This document shows, piece by piece, positions 6,410-13,792 of a DNA stretch of 29,721 nt. The position numbers and the translations under genes were made by a program. How positions within the stretch are numbered: position 1 is the stretch's first letter; each line of letters begins with the position of its first letter. The DNA lies in assembly GCA_030157745.1 (NCBI GenBank), contig JAOAUE010000007.1, positions 1 to 29,721 on the forward strand, given 5' to 3'. This stretch comes from Minisyncoccota bacterium. GTDB taxonomy: Bacteria; Patescibacteriota; Minisyncoccia; Phycocordibacterales; UBA9973. Under the pieces are notes generated by a model that saw only the letters and a list, made by a program, of their open reading frames with translations, was not told the DNA's origin and did not search any database.

Positions 6410-8828
6410 TAATAAAACCCACCTCTTTTATCCCCACAGAATACAATGTGTTTTGGCCAACAGCTTTCATTGTATAAGACCCTGGAATGAGGCCGTAATC
6501 TTTAGGTTTAAATGTAAACCTAAACGGACTACTTAGTGTTGTTATATAACCATCGTTTATAAATAGATCTATAGATTTCAGTGGGGTAGGGTTTGAATTT
6601 GAAAAACTAACAATGACACTAGAGTCTGATTTTATCATTGAGGGTAGTCCACTTATATCTAAAACAGGCTTAGTGTCACTGTTGTGTATATTTTCGTACT
6701 CAGTTGGAAGGTCAAACTCTGTTGTTATATTGTATTTTGATTTATTTTCTTCCCACCAAGACAAAACAGCTGAGTTCCAAAGACTAAACTGGGGATCGCT
6801 GTTGGGGTTGTTTGGTATTGGCCCGCGTGGATTTGACTTATCAACCCAGTACAAAATATCTTGAACGTTTGTCACAACCCTCTCTTCGCGAGCTTCAATC
6901 GGAGTATTTTCTGTTGCAAGTTTTCCTGTTATTTTATCTATAAAGACAGTTTTGTTTCCCAGCCAAACACCTCTAAGCACCGGCTTTAATGAATAATAAT
7001 CCGGGTCTTGCAGTGGTTTTTCAAAAGGCTCTGATGGGTACTTTTTTATTACCTCTGACATAAACTCTCTCCATGTTGGCACAGAAATTGTTGAACCCTT
7101 AGTCATGGATTTATTGTCGTTATTTCCAGACCAAACACCAACAACAACACTTGGTGTATAACCCATAACCCAAGCATCACGATTGTCATCAGTTGTTCCT
7201 GTTTTTGCCGCTGTCCCAGGAAGAGCATAACTTGTACCAGAGATTACATCTGATATTTGTAGGGCAATGTTTTTATCAAGGGCGGTGTTTTGTAGTTCTT
7301 CAAATTTTTCAATAACAACACCTTTTCGGTCTTTTACTTCTAAAATACCGGTTGCTTGATTTTTAACACCACTATTCGCAAAAACACCGTAGGCGGTTGT
7401 CATATCTAAAAGAGAAACTTCACCACCCCCGAGTACAAGAGAAAGACCGTATTTTGATTTGTCACCGAGACCTGTGATCCCTAGGTTTCTAGCCATATCG
7501 AGGGCGTTATCTAGTCCAACCAAATAAAGCATTTTTACAGCAGGAACGTTTCTGGACTCTACAAGAGCATTTCTAGCACTAATGGGTCCTTTAAAAAGGT
7601 TGTCAAAATTGTTTGGGTTGTAGCATGTTTTCGGGTCACTTTTACAGGTGGTAGAGAATTCTGTTGGAACATCAAACAAGATAGTCTCCGGGGTATAACC
7701 TTTTTGGAAACCCGTAGCATAAACTATTGGTTTAAATGATGAACCCGGCTGTCTCTTTGCTGTTACAACATTGAAGGCCCCATCTATTGTTTTATCAAAA
7801 TAGTCTCTTGACCCAACCATAGAAAGTATCTGGCCGTTTTTTGCGTCCATTGCAAGTAGGGCACTGTTTGATGCCTTGAAAGCTTTTTCGTTTTCTAAGC
7901 TTTTTTTCTTAACTATCTCTTCGGCCTTTTTTTGCAGTTCGTAATCCAGCGTTGTTGTTATAGTATAGCCACCGGACTCCATAACATCTTCACCGTACTT
8001 TTGTTGCAAGTAGTCAAGTATATAAAAAACAAAATGCGGAGCCTTTATACTGTTTTGTGCTTGAGTGTTGAAAGCAACCACTTCAACTTTAGATTTCTCG
8101 TACTCTTCATTGTTTATATAACCCAAATCAAGCATTTTTTTCAAAACAGTGTTTTTTCGAACATCTAACCTCTCTTTGTTCTTACCAAAAGGTGAGTAAT
8201 AACTAGGTGCTTTTGGTATTGCAGCAAGGTAGGCCGCCTCGGCTATAGTTAGGTCTTTTGCGTGTTTACTAAAAAAAGCAGAAGACGCCTCTTCTATACC
8301 ATAGATAGTTCCTCCATAAGGATTGTCATTTAGGTAGATAGAAAGTATTTGGTCTTTTGAAAAGTAGCGCTCAAGTTTAACCGCCAAAACAACCTCTTTT
8401 ATTTTTCTCGTAATAGTCTTTTTGGTGTTAAGAAGTGTGTTTTTTATTATCTGTTGGGTTATAGTTGACCCTCCTTGAGAAAGACTACCACTGCTTACGT
8501 TTACTAACATGGCTCTGATTATTGATGTTGGTCTTATTCCGTTGTGGTCATAGAAATGCTCATCCTCTATGGCTATGGTTGCGTTTTTTATATTTTCGCC
8601 CATTTCTGAAAGTGGTATCTCTGTTCTTCTAACACCTTGGTTTATGTCATAAAGGACAACCTCGCCAGTTCGGTCGAGAATTTTTGATGAGTTGGCTATT
8701 TTTCTAGCCTCAAAGTTTGATAGGTCAGGAAGCTTTATAAGAGAAGCCCAAACCAAAGTACCGCCCAAAAAAAGGAAAAATATAGCCAGAAGCCCAAGAA
8801 CGATCTTTTTGTTTGTAAGTTTCTTCAT
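6402..8828 (-). CDS. Class A penicillin-binding protein (transglycosylase/transpeptidase, PBP1A type)
   Basis: This 808-aa bifunctional enzyme polymerises lipid II glycan strands and cross-links their peptides outside the membrane. A cytoplasmic Lys-rich start and one membrane segment (about 9-29) are followed by the GT51 domain, with IEDEHFYDHNGI (catalytic Glu about 88) and GGSTITQQIIKN. The transpeptidase domain has the nucleophile motif SSFK (Ser about 363), SRN (425-427) and KTG (542-544). The last 150 residues form a beta-rich tail, including VIVSFSNSNPTPLKSIDLFI, like an Ig-type extension. The start follows TATTAT at 8836-8841 (minus) with about a 1-nt leader. It diverges from tyrS and converges on the DciA-like gene. 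Its presence shows a peptidoglycan wall. Confidence 0.95.
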   Translation of the reverse strand: MKKLTNKKIVLGLLAIFFLFLGGTLVWASLIKLPDLSNFEARKIANSSKILDRTGEVVLYDINQGVRRTEIPLSEMGENIKNATIAIEDEHFYDHNGIRPTSIIRAMLVNVSSGSLSQGGSTITQQIIKNTLLNTKKTITRKIKEVVLAVKLERYFSKDQILSIYLNDNPYGGTIYGIEEASSAFFSKHAKDLTIAEAAYLAAIPKAPSYYSPFGKNKERLDVRKNTVLKKMLDLGYINNEEYEKSKVEVVAFNTQAQNSIKAPHFVFYILDYLQQKYGEDVMESGGYTITTTLDYELQKKAEEIVKKKSLENEKAFKASNSALLAMDAKNGQILSMVGSRDYFDKTIDGAFNVVTAKRQPGSSFKPIVYATGFQKGYTPETILFDVPTEFSTTCKSDPKTCYNPNNFDNLFKGPISARNALVESRNVPAVKMLYLVGLDNALDMARNLGITGLGDKSKYGLSLVLGGGEVSLLDMTTAYGVFANSGVKNQATGILEVKDRKGVVIEKFEELQNTALDKNIALQISDVISGTSYALPGTAAKTGTTDDNRDAWVMGYTPSVVVGVWSGNNDNKSMTKGSTISVPTWREFMSEVIKKYPSEPFEKPLQDPDYYSLKPVLRGVWLGNKTVFIDKITGKLATENTPIEAREERVVTNVQDILYWVDKSNPRGPIPNNPNSDPQFSLWNSAVLSWWEENKSKYNITTEFDLPTEYENIHNSDTKPVLDISGLPSMIKSDSSVIVSFSNSNPTPLKSIDLFINDGYITTLSSPFRFTFKPKDYGLIPGSYTMKAVGQNTLYSVGIKEVGFIIN

Positions 8829-8835
8829 ATTAGTA

Positions 8836-8841
8836 ATAATA
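8836..8841 (-). promoter_or_regulatory. -10 element (TATTAT) of the PBP gene
   Basis: On the minus strand TATTAT is separated by 7 nt from the ATG at 8828, predicting a 1-nt leader. Confidence 0.5.
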
Positions 8842-8872
8842 GCGATAAATGGTTAAAAAACCAACAAAATAA

Positions 8873-8881
8873 TGCTAGAAT
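8873..8881 (+). promoter_or_regulatory. Extended -10 promoter (TGcTAGAAT) of tyrS
   Basis: The predicted transcription start is about 8888, 4 nt before the ATG at 8892. An upstream in-frame ATG at 8880 lies inside the -10 box, so it is unlikely to be used. Confidence 0.6.
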
Positions 8882-8891
8882 GCCTTTATAT

Positions 8892-10070
8892 ATGAATAAA
8901 GACGAACAAATAGAGCTACTTCTTACAAAAGGTGTAGAGCAGATACTTCCAAATAGTGATTTTGTTAGAAGCCAACTTAATTCAGATAAGAAGCTAACTA
9001 TATATTGTGGTTTTGACCCAACAGCGCCGACATTGCATATAGGTCACGCCATAACCTTAAGAAAACTAAAACAGTTTCAAGACCTTGGTCACCAGATTAT
9101 ATTTTTGATAGGTGATTTTACTGCTAGGGCAGGAGATCCAACAGATAAGTCTATAGTCAGAAAACTTCTTAGTGAAAAAGAAATAAAAACAAACCTAAAG
9201 CTTTATAAAAAACAAGCAAGCTCGTTTATCTCTTTTTCCGGAAGAAATAAGGCCTTGGTAAAGTTTAATAATGACTGGTTGGGGAAGATGAGGTTTGCCG
9301 ATGTTTTGTTCCTAGCATCTCAAATGACTGTTGAACAGATGCAAAAAAGAGATATGTTCGTCAAAAGACACCAAGAAGGTAAGCCTGTGTATATTCACGA
9401 GTTTTTATATCCACTTATGCAAGGCTATGATAGTGTGGCTATGAATGTGGACGGTGAGGTTGGTGGAAATGATCAGCTCTTTAATATGTTAGCTGGTAGA
9501 GCGCTACTTAAACAACTCAAAAACAAAGAAAAGTTTGTTATAACGATGAAGCTTTTAGCAGACTCAGGTGGTAAAAAGATGAGTAAATCAGAGGGCAACA
9601 TGATCGCTCTGTCCGATAAGCCAGAAGATATCTACGGAAAAGTTATGAGTTGGGAGGACTCTATGATGGGTGTTGGTTTTGAGCTTTGTACAGATCTTTC
9701 AAATAAAGAAGCTCAAAGTATCCTCTCGGGTAATCCAAGAGACGCCAAGATGAGGTTGGCTTTTGAAATCACAAAAAGTGTTCATGGAGAAAAGTCCGCA
9801 ATCTTCGCCCAAGATCAATTTGTAAACACTTTTCAAAAAAAAGAAATACCAAGCGATGTAAAAACCATAAAATCAGGTGATATGGAATTTCAGGACATAT
9901 TGATTGACCAAAATATAGTTTCCTCAAAAGGAGAAGCGAGACGTTTAGTAGAAGGAGGCGCTATCACAGAGCTTGAAACAAATAAAACTATTTCTTTTGA
10001 AGAAATAAAAAAAGTTCCCGAGAAAGGAACATACAAGATAGGAAAAAATAGATTTATAAAAATAATCTAA
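8892..10070 (+). CDS. tyrS: Tyrosyl-tRNA synthetase
   Basis: TyrRS (392 aa from ATG 8892) charges tRNA-Tyr in the cytosol. The class I catalytic core has CGFDPTAPTLHIGHA (HIGH at 49-52), the tyrosine-binding region VGGNDQLFNMLAGR and KMSKS at 229-233. The C-terminus is an S4-type RNA-binding domain (DILIDQNIVSSKGEARRLVEGGAI). The ATG at 8880 would add four residues but is part of the promoter. The end overlaps by 4 bases a small convergent membrane-protein gene. Confidence 0.97.
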   Translation: MNKDEQIELLLTKGVEQILPNSDFVRSQLNSDKKLTIYCGFDPTAPTLHIGHAITLRKLKQFQDLGHQIIFLIGDFTARAGDPTDKSIVRKLLSEKEIKTNLKLYKKQASSFISFSGRNKALVKFNNDWLGKMRFADVLFLASQMTVEQMQKRDMFVKRHQEGKPVYIHEFLYPLMQGYDSVAMNVDGEVGGNDQLFNMLAGRALLKQLKNKEKFVITMKLLADSGGKKMSKSEGNMIALSDKPEDIYGKVMSWEDSMMGVGFELCTDLSNKEAQSILSGNPRDAKMRLAFEITKSVHGEKSAIFAQDQFVNTFQKKEIPSDVKTIKSGDMEFQDILIDQNIVSSKGEARRLVEGGAITELETNKTISFEEIKKVPEKGTYKIGKNRFIKII

Positions 10071-10213
10071 ACCTTAAATATTTCTCCAAGCATCTTGCTC
10101 CAAGTTGTTTGTAGGTAGGTTACTATAAAAAAAGAAGGCAAAAAGAAAATAGATAGGACAACAAACCCTAAAAATCGGAGTATAAACAAAGCTGTTTTTT
10201 CTATTGCTTCCAT
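10067..10213 (-). CDS. Small single-span membrane protein (48 aa)
   Basis: The minus strand encodes MEAIEKTALFILRFLGFVVL, then SIFFLPSFFIVTYL, ending QTTWSKMLGEIFKV: one hydrophobic span with short polar ends. No family is recognised. Support comes from the upstream promoter (TTGCAA, 16-nt spacer, TAGTAT at 10223-10228, 3-nt leader) and from the tight 4-base convergent overlap with tyrS. A different 62-aa frame (10074-10262) over the same bases has a charged, less coherent sequence and is less likely. It may be a real but uncharacterised CPR membrane peptide. Confidence 0.45.
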   Translation of the reverse strand: MEAIEKTALFILRFLGFVVLSIFFLPSFFIVTYLQTTWSKMLGEIFKV

Positions 10214-10222
10214 GCAAGACTG

Positions 10223-10250
10223 ATACTACCTCAGTTTGTCTTTTTTGCAA
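10223..10250 (-). promoter_or_regulatory. -35/-10 promoter of the 48-aa membrane protein
   Basis: On the minus strand TTGCAA (10245-10250) and TAGTAT (10223-10228) are 16 nt apart. The expected start is about 10216, 3 nt before the ATG. Confidence 0.4.
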
Positions 10251-10303
10251 CAAAGATGACAAACACTATAAATGTTGTCATTTGCTAGTAAAATATTTGC
10301 TCG

Positions 10304-10312
10304 TGTTAAAAT
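10304..10312 (+). promoter_or_regulatory. Extended -10 promoter (TGtTAAAAT) of the epimerase gene
   Basis: It ends 8 bases before the ATG at 10320, predicting a 1-nt leader. This favours 10320 over the in-frame upstream TTG/ATG-like start at 10272. Confidence 0.6.
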
Positions 10313-10319
10313 ACTTTAT

Positions 10320-11228
10320 ATGACAATAGTTATCGCAGGGGGTAGTGGTTATATCGGCTCGCTCTTATCCCAAAGACTCCTTTCTCTTGGGCACAGAGTG
10401 ATAGTTATAGATATCAAGTCTCCAAGCATTATTCACCCAGAACTATTTTTTATTCGCTGTGATATCTCTTCTAGCCCACTACCTTATGATGTATTGGAGC
10501 AGACCGACGCAGTCATAAATCTGGCCGGTGTAAGTATCGCCACAAAGTGGACACCAAAGAGCATGAAGGCTATTTATTCTAGTCGTATAGAAAGTACAAA
10601 GCACATAATTGAAACGATAAAGAGTACAAAAAACAAACCCACATGTTTTATTTGCGCTTCGGCAATAGGTTATTACGGCGACACACAAGAGGAAAATTGT
10701 GATGAGTCTTGTAAAAGAGGAGAGGGTTTTTTGGCAGAGTTAGTGGAGGACTGGGAATCTCTAACGAAAGAAGCTACAAATCTAGGAGTCAGAACTGTCT
10801 CTGTTAGAACTGCGCCGGTTTTAGGAAAGGGTGGATTTTTATCACAAATAACAAAAACAGCACGTTTCGGCTTTCTTCTAAAGTTGAAAAGACAAGACTT
10901 TTGGATGTCTTGGATTCACGAAGAAGACATAGTAAGCACTTATCTATTTGCCTTGGAAACAACAACTCTTCAAGGGCAGTTTAACGCCTCTTCACCAAAC
11001 CCTGTAAAGCATAGTGAGTTTATGAAGGTGCTCTCTAGGACTATCAAAAGAAGGGTTTTTGGTAGTGTGCCAAAGTTTTTAGCAAAGAAAATGTTTGGTA
11101 GGTTTTTTGAAGAAATAACTAAGAATCAAAAAGTGTCCCCAAAGAAATTGATGGACAAAGGTTTTGTTTTCAAATACCCTGAACTTATTGGTGCACTAAA
11201 CCAAATTTATAATAAAAACAATGATTAA
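10320..11228 (+). CDS. TIGR01777-family NAD(P)-dependent epimerase/oxidoreductase
   Basis: From ATG 10320 the product is 302 aa. The N-terminal Rossmann motif MTIVIAGGSGYIGSLLSQRL, the family-specific NLAGVSIATKWTPKSMKAIY, the active-site region CASAIGYYGD and WMSWIHEEDIV identify the TIGR01777 (YfcH/SDR39U1) family of extended short-chain dehydrogenases. Their substrate is not known. The stop overlaps the start of the next methyltransferase gene by 8 bases (ATGATTAA), suggesting coupled translation. The longer frame from 10272 would place the start upstream of the -10 box and add a non-homologous tail. Confidence 0.88.
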   Translation: MTIVIAGGSGYIGSLLSQRLLSLGHRVIVIDIKSPSIIHPELFFIRCDISSSPLPYDVLEQTDAVINLAGVSIATKWTPKSMKAIYSSRIESTKHIIETIKSTKNKPTCFICASAIGYYGDTQEENCDESCKRGEGFLAELVEDWESLTKEATNLGVRTVSVRTAPVLGKGGFLSQITKTARFGFLLKLKRQDFWMSWIHEEDIVSTYLFALETTTLQGQFNASSPNPVKHSEFMKVLSRTIKRRVFGSVPKFLAKKMFGRFFEEITKNQKVSPKKLMDKGFVFKYPELIGALNQIYNKNND

Positions 11229-12099
11229 AAGAGAAGACATCACTATTTCAAATTGGTCTGATTACGAGCTCCTTGATTCTGGGGAGGGTAGAAAATTAGA
11301 ACGCTTCGGAGCTGTAATAACAGATAGACCTGATCCACAGGTTCTCTGGAAAAAGTCTGATGTAAATGTATGGGCTAGTTCAACAGCGCAGTTTGTGTGG
11401 GTGCAAAAGGGAGAGAGGTGGAAACTCGATAAAGACCTAAAAGAAATTTGGAACTTTTCTTACAAAAACATAAAACTCGAACTCTCCTGTAAAGGTTTTA
11501 AACATGTCGGCGTTTTCCCAGAACACTCTCATCAGTGGGATGAGATCATGGCTCTTGGCCTGCCTGCGCAGGCAGGTGCAAAAAATAAAGGACTTAAAAT
11601 GCTTAACCTCTTTGGTTACACTGGCGCGGCGAGTATAGCCGGAGCACTCGTAGGTATGGAAGTAACTCATATAGACGCTTCCAAGACCACCATAGCAACA
11701 GTAAAAGAAAATATGGCTCTCTCAGGGCTCCCTGCAGATAGTATCAGAACCGTTTGTGAAGATACTTTGCGCTATGTAAAAAGACTGGTTCAAAGAGCTG
11801 AGAAGTTTGATGTCATAGTTATGGATCCACCGAAGTTTGGTCGTGGCCCCAAAGGGGAGGTTTGGAAAATAGAAGAGTCTCTATCTGAGTTACTCTCCTT
11901 TATCCCTCAAATCTTAACTACAAAGCCAAAACTAGTGATATTAAATGGTTACGCCGCTGAATACTCAGCCAGAACATTTGCCGAACTTTTATCACAAGTG
12001 CTCCCTGAAGGAAATATCTCCTATGGTGATATCGGCATCCAACAAAAAAATGCCAACCGTGTTCTTACGACCGGCATTTATGCGAAGTGGAGAGCTTAG
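11221..12099 (+). CDS. RlmI-like class I SAM-dependent rRNA methyltransferase
   Basis: This 292-aa protein resembles COG1092 (RlmI/RlmK-like) cytosine-C5 rRNA methyltransferases but lacks the usual N-terminal PUA domain. An N-terminal beta region precedes the Rossmann fold with MLNLFGYTGAASIAGALVG, the acidic ribose-binding site VTHIDASK, and the catalytic-loop sequence VIVMDPPKFGRGPKG. Residues about 113-120 (GLPAQAGA) are encoded by an 18-bp perfect palindrome that appears inserted in frame just before the SAM-binding motif. The gene overlaps the epimerase upstream and is followed 20 bases on by the SET gene. The exact rRNA target is not shown. Confidence 0.8.
   Translation: MIKREDITISNWSDYELLDSGEGRKLERFGAVITDRPDPQVLWKKSDVNVWASSTAQFVWVQKGERWKLDKDLKEIWNFSYKNIKLELSCKGFKHVGVFPEHSHQWDEIMALGLPAQAGAKNKGLKMLNLFGYTGAASIAGALVGMEVTHIDASKTTIATVKENMALSGLPADSIRTVCEDTLRYVKRLVQRAEKFDVIVMDPPKFGRGPKGEVWKIEESLSELLSFIPQILTTKPKLVILNGYAAEYSARTFAELLSQVLPEGNISYGDIGIQQKNANRVLTTGIYAKWRA
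11559..11576. repeat. 18-bp perfect palindrome inside the RlmI-like gene
   Basis: CCTGCCTGCGCAGGCAGG is its own reverse complement and encodes LPAQAG in frame. It is far more GC-rich than its surroundings and sits at a linker between the N-terminal region and the SAM fold, like a small palindromic coding insertion. Confidence 0.7.
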
Positions 12100-12101
12100 T
12101 G

Positions 12102-12110
12102 TGTTAAAAT
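12102..12110 (+). promoter_or_regulatory. Extended -10 promoter (TGtTAAAAT) of the SET gene
   Basis: It begins just after the upstream gene's stop and predicts a 2-nt leader for the ATG at 12119. Confidence 0.6.
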
Positions 12111-12118
12111 AATCATTC

Positions 12119-12568
12119 ATGAAAAATAAAGTCATCAAGAAAACAAAGAAAAAAGTAGTGCCAAAAAATGTCCCTATCTATAAATATCCACAAGACCTAG
12201 CAACCAAGCGGGGAGTAAACGGACTTGGACTCTTTGCCAAGGTTCCTATGAAAAAAGGTGACTGTATCATCGAATACGTAGGAGAAGTAATAAACGACGC
12301 AGAAGCCAATCGTCGCGGAGGAAGATACCTCTTCCAAACATCCAAAAACCGCCACATAGATGGAACAGATCGCAAAAACATCGCTCGCTACATCAATCAT
12401 TCATGTCGCCCAAACTGTGAAGTAGATATCGTTCGTGGTAGAGTTTTTGTATATGCCAAGCGCGCTATCGAGGTAGGTGAGGAATTAAATTATGATTACG
12501 GCAAAGAATATTTTGATGAGCACATCAAACCCAAAGGGTGTGCTTGCGATAAGTGTTCAAAGAAATAA
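12119..12568 (+). CDS. SET-domain protein lysine methyltransferase
   Basis: A 149-aa, almost minimal SET protein. A Lys-rich tail (1-17) precedes GVNGLGLFA (33-40), IIEYVGEVI (50-58), the SAM/pseudoknot motif YINHSCRPNC (91-100), GEELNYDYG (120-128) with the catalytic-region tyrosines, and a post-SET cysteine cluster CACDKC (141-146), which with a Cys of the NHSC motif could bind zinc. SET enzymes transfer methyl groups from SAM to protein lysines; the bacterial target is unknown and no histone-like gene is seen here. Its stop lies within an inverted repeat, and a truncated msrB follows. Confidence 0.9.
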   Translation: MKNKVIKKTKKKVVPKNVPIYKYPQDLATKRGVNGLGLFAKVPMKKGDCIIEYVGEVINDAEANRRGGRYLFQTSKNRHIDGTDRKNIARYINHSCRPNCEVDIVRGRVFVYAKRAIEVGEELNYDYGKEYFDEHIKPKGCACDKCSKK

Positions 12569-12621
12569 GGAACGTAGCGACTATATTTCTTTAGAATCCT
12601 GAGAAGCCTAAGCGAAGCAGG
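12559..12621. repeat. Inverted repeat and GC-rich repeat between SET gene and msrB remnant
   Basis: AAAGAAATA (12559-12567, spanning the SET stop) is complementary to TATTTCTTT (12584-12592). Next to it, 12593-12621 reads AGAATCCTG, then a CCTAAGCGAAG stretch, closed by CAGG that pairs with CCTG at 12598. The 9-mer AGAATCCTG also occurs, on the minus strand, in the hairpin array after tRNA-Lys. Confidence 0.5.
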
Positions 12622-12626
12622 AATAA

Positions 12627-12770
12627 AATAAGCTTGGTTACAAGAGGACAGAAGTTTTGTGTGCAAAGTGTGATGCTCACCTAGGACACCTTTTTGATGA
12701 TGAAGAGACAACAACAGGCAAGCATTATTGCATCAACTCTTGTAGTCTAGACTTTGAAAAAGGAGAATAG
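12627..12770 (+). pseudogene. msrB: 3' remnant of msrB (peptide-methionine (R)-S-oxide reductase)
   Basis: The frame between stops translates to [20 protein letters not shown], then [20 protein letters not shown], then LDFEKGE. This matches the C-terminal third of MsrB: the zinc-binding CxxC, the HLGHLFDD motif, and the catalytic-Cys segment YCINSxSL. The first two thirds, including the other CxxC and the GWPSF segment, are absent, and no start codon is available in frame. The break coincides with the GC-rich repeat at 12593-12621, suggesting a repeat-associated deletion. The 3' end overlaps the convergent glycosyltransferase by 24 bases. It could still be expressed only by fusion, for which there is no sign. 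Confidence 0.8.
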
Positions 12771-13454
12771 TTTTCGATTGTCTCCTACTTGTTTAGGAAC
12801 TATTTCTTTTTGAGATTTTAAGCTAGACTTTTCAGGGGGCATGTAGGTATAAACATTTGCATTCAGGGCACAAAACATTTCTCCAGTTTTTTGTAAAGCA
12901 AGAGATAAATACAAGTCTTCTGCATTATAGTTTAGGCCTAGATCTTTTTTAATTTTCAGGAAAGGAAGAAGTCCTCCCACTTTCTCATAATCTTCTTTTC
13001 TAAATGCAAAATTTGAGCCCCAGGCAAATCTGTGGCCTCTCATGTTTATAACTTTTCTATTTATTACAAATTGACACCAGCAAGAAAAACGCCAGAACCA
13101 ATTGTTTAATATCTTTGTATACCCTGCGACTATGGAAATGTTTTTTGTTAATAAAGGTTTGGAAATATTTTTTACCCAATTTTTATCCACCCAACAGTCT
13201 CCATCGGTACAACAGATTATTTCTCCACCACAAGACTCAATGGCGTGCATCCTACTTACGATAGTTCCACTACCTTCAAACAGCTCTATTACTTTTACAG
13301 GATAATTTTTTGCTATCTCAACTGTTCTGTCTGTGCAGTTGTGTGCCAATACTATTATTTCGTCAGGCTTTCGTGTTTGCTCAAGCAGAGACTCTATACA
13401 CTTCTTTATCCACCTTTCTTCGTTATGCGCTATGACAGCAACTGATACTTTCAT
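12747..13454 (-). CDS. Family 2 glycosyltransferase
   Basis: This 235-aa GT-A enzyme transfers a sugar from a nucleotide donor. It begins [20 protein letters not shown] and has the family features [21 protein letters not shown] split over 22-42, the donor-metal DxD-like TDGDCWVD, and a later acceptor region with [18 protein letters not shown]. It lacks the long membrane segments of processive GT2 enzymes, so it probably acts at the cytoplasmic face. No other cell-envelope glycan genes flank it. The ATG is preceded by TGtTATAAT placed so that transcription should start on the A of the ATG. Confidence 0.88.
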   Translation of the reverse strand: MKVSVAVIAHNEERWIKKCIESLLEQTRKPDEIIVLAHNCTDRTVEIAKNYPVKVIELFEGSGTIVSRMHAIESCGGEIICCTDGDCWVDKNWVKNISKPLLTKNISIVAGYTKILNNWFWRFSCWCQFVINRKVINMRGHRFAWGSNFAFRKEDYEKVGGLLPFLKIKKDLGLNYNAEDLYLSLALQKTGEMFCALNANVYTYMPPEKSSLKSQKEIVPKQVGDNRKLFSFFKV

Positions 13455-13460
13455 ATTTTA

Positions 13461-13469
13461 ATTATAACA
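13461..13469 (-). promoter_or_regulatory. Extended -10 promoter (TGtTATAAT) of the glycosyltransferase
   Basis: Six nt separate TATAAT from the ATG at 13454, so the predicted +1 is the start codon. The box abuts the T-tract of the upstream terminator. Confidence 0.65.
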
Positions 13470-13470
13470 A

Positions 13471-13497
13471 TAAAACCACCCTATGTGGGTGGTTTTA
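13471..13497 (-). terminator. Intrinsic terminator of the acidic protein gene
   Basis: Complementary 11-nt arms (13471-13481 and 13487-13497, TAAAACCACCC and its complement) with a 5-nt loop, followed on the minus strand by a T-rich run. It lies 10 bases past the stop at 13508 and immediately before the glycosyltransferase promoter. Confidence 0.75.
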
Positions 13498-13507
13498 TTT
13501 AGGAGTA

Positions 13508-13735
13508 TTAGTAAGCGTCTTCGTATCTATTTTGACTCATGTATTCTTCGAGTTCCGGATCATCTATAAACATTCCTTTGTCAGATGCCTCTTTAGCCTC
13601 ATCTTCTTCTGTTGATATTACATCTGGGTCAACAACATCATCAACATCAACATCTAAAAGTGCGTCATCTTTCTTTTTCAGATCCAAAGAATTTAATTCT
13701 TCCTCGTTTACTGTCTCACTTGTATCAAAATCCAT
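13508..13735 (-). CDS. Small acidic protein (75 aa), function unknown
   Basis: The protein starts MDFDTSETVNEEELNSLDLK and is strongly acidic, with runs such as DVDVDDVVDPDV and STEEDEAKEASD and few hydrophobic residues, so it is probably disordered and soluble. No family is recognised. A strong terminator directly after the stop, and a TATATT -10-like sequence giving a 3-nt leader, support a real transcription unit. The plus-strand frame over the same bases (Ser-rich, 13539-13766) is the mirror of the acidic codons and is not credible. Confidence 0.65.
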   Translation of the reverse strand: MDFDTSETVNEEELNSLDLKKKDDALLDVDVDDVVDPDVISTEEDEAKEASDKGMFIDDPELEEYMSQNRYEDAY

Positions 13736-13792
13736 ATTTTACGAAATATATTTTTTACCTTTATAATGGTATAAGTTGTATCAAAATCTATT

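Noticed and set aside
10074..10262. 62-aa minus-strand frame over the 48-aa membrane protein
   Set aside because: Its start lies upstream of the predicted promoter and the sequence lacks the coherent membrane span of the 48-aa frame.
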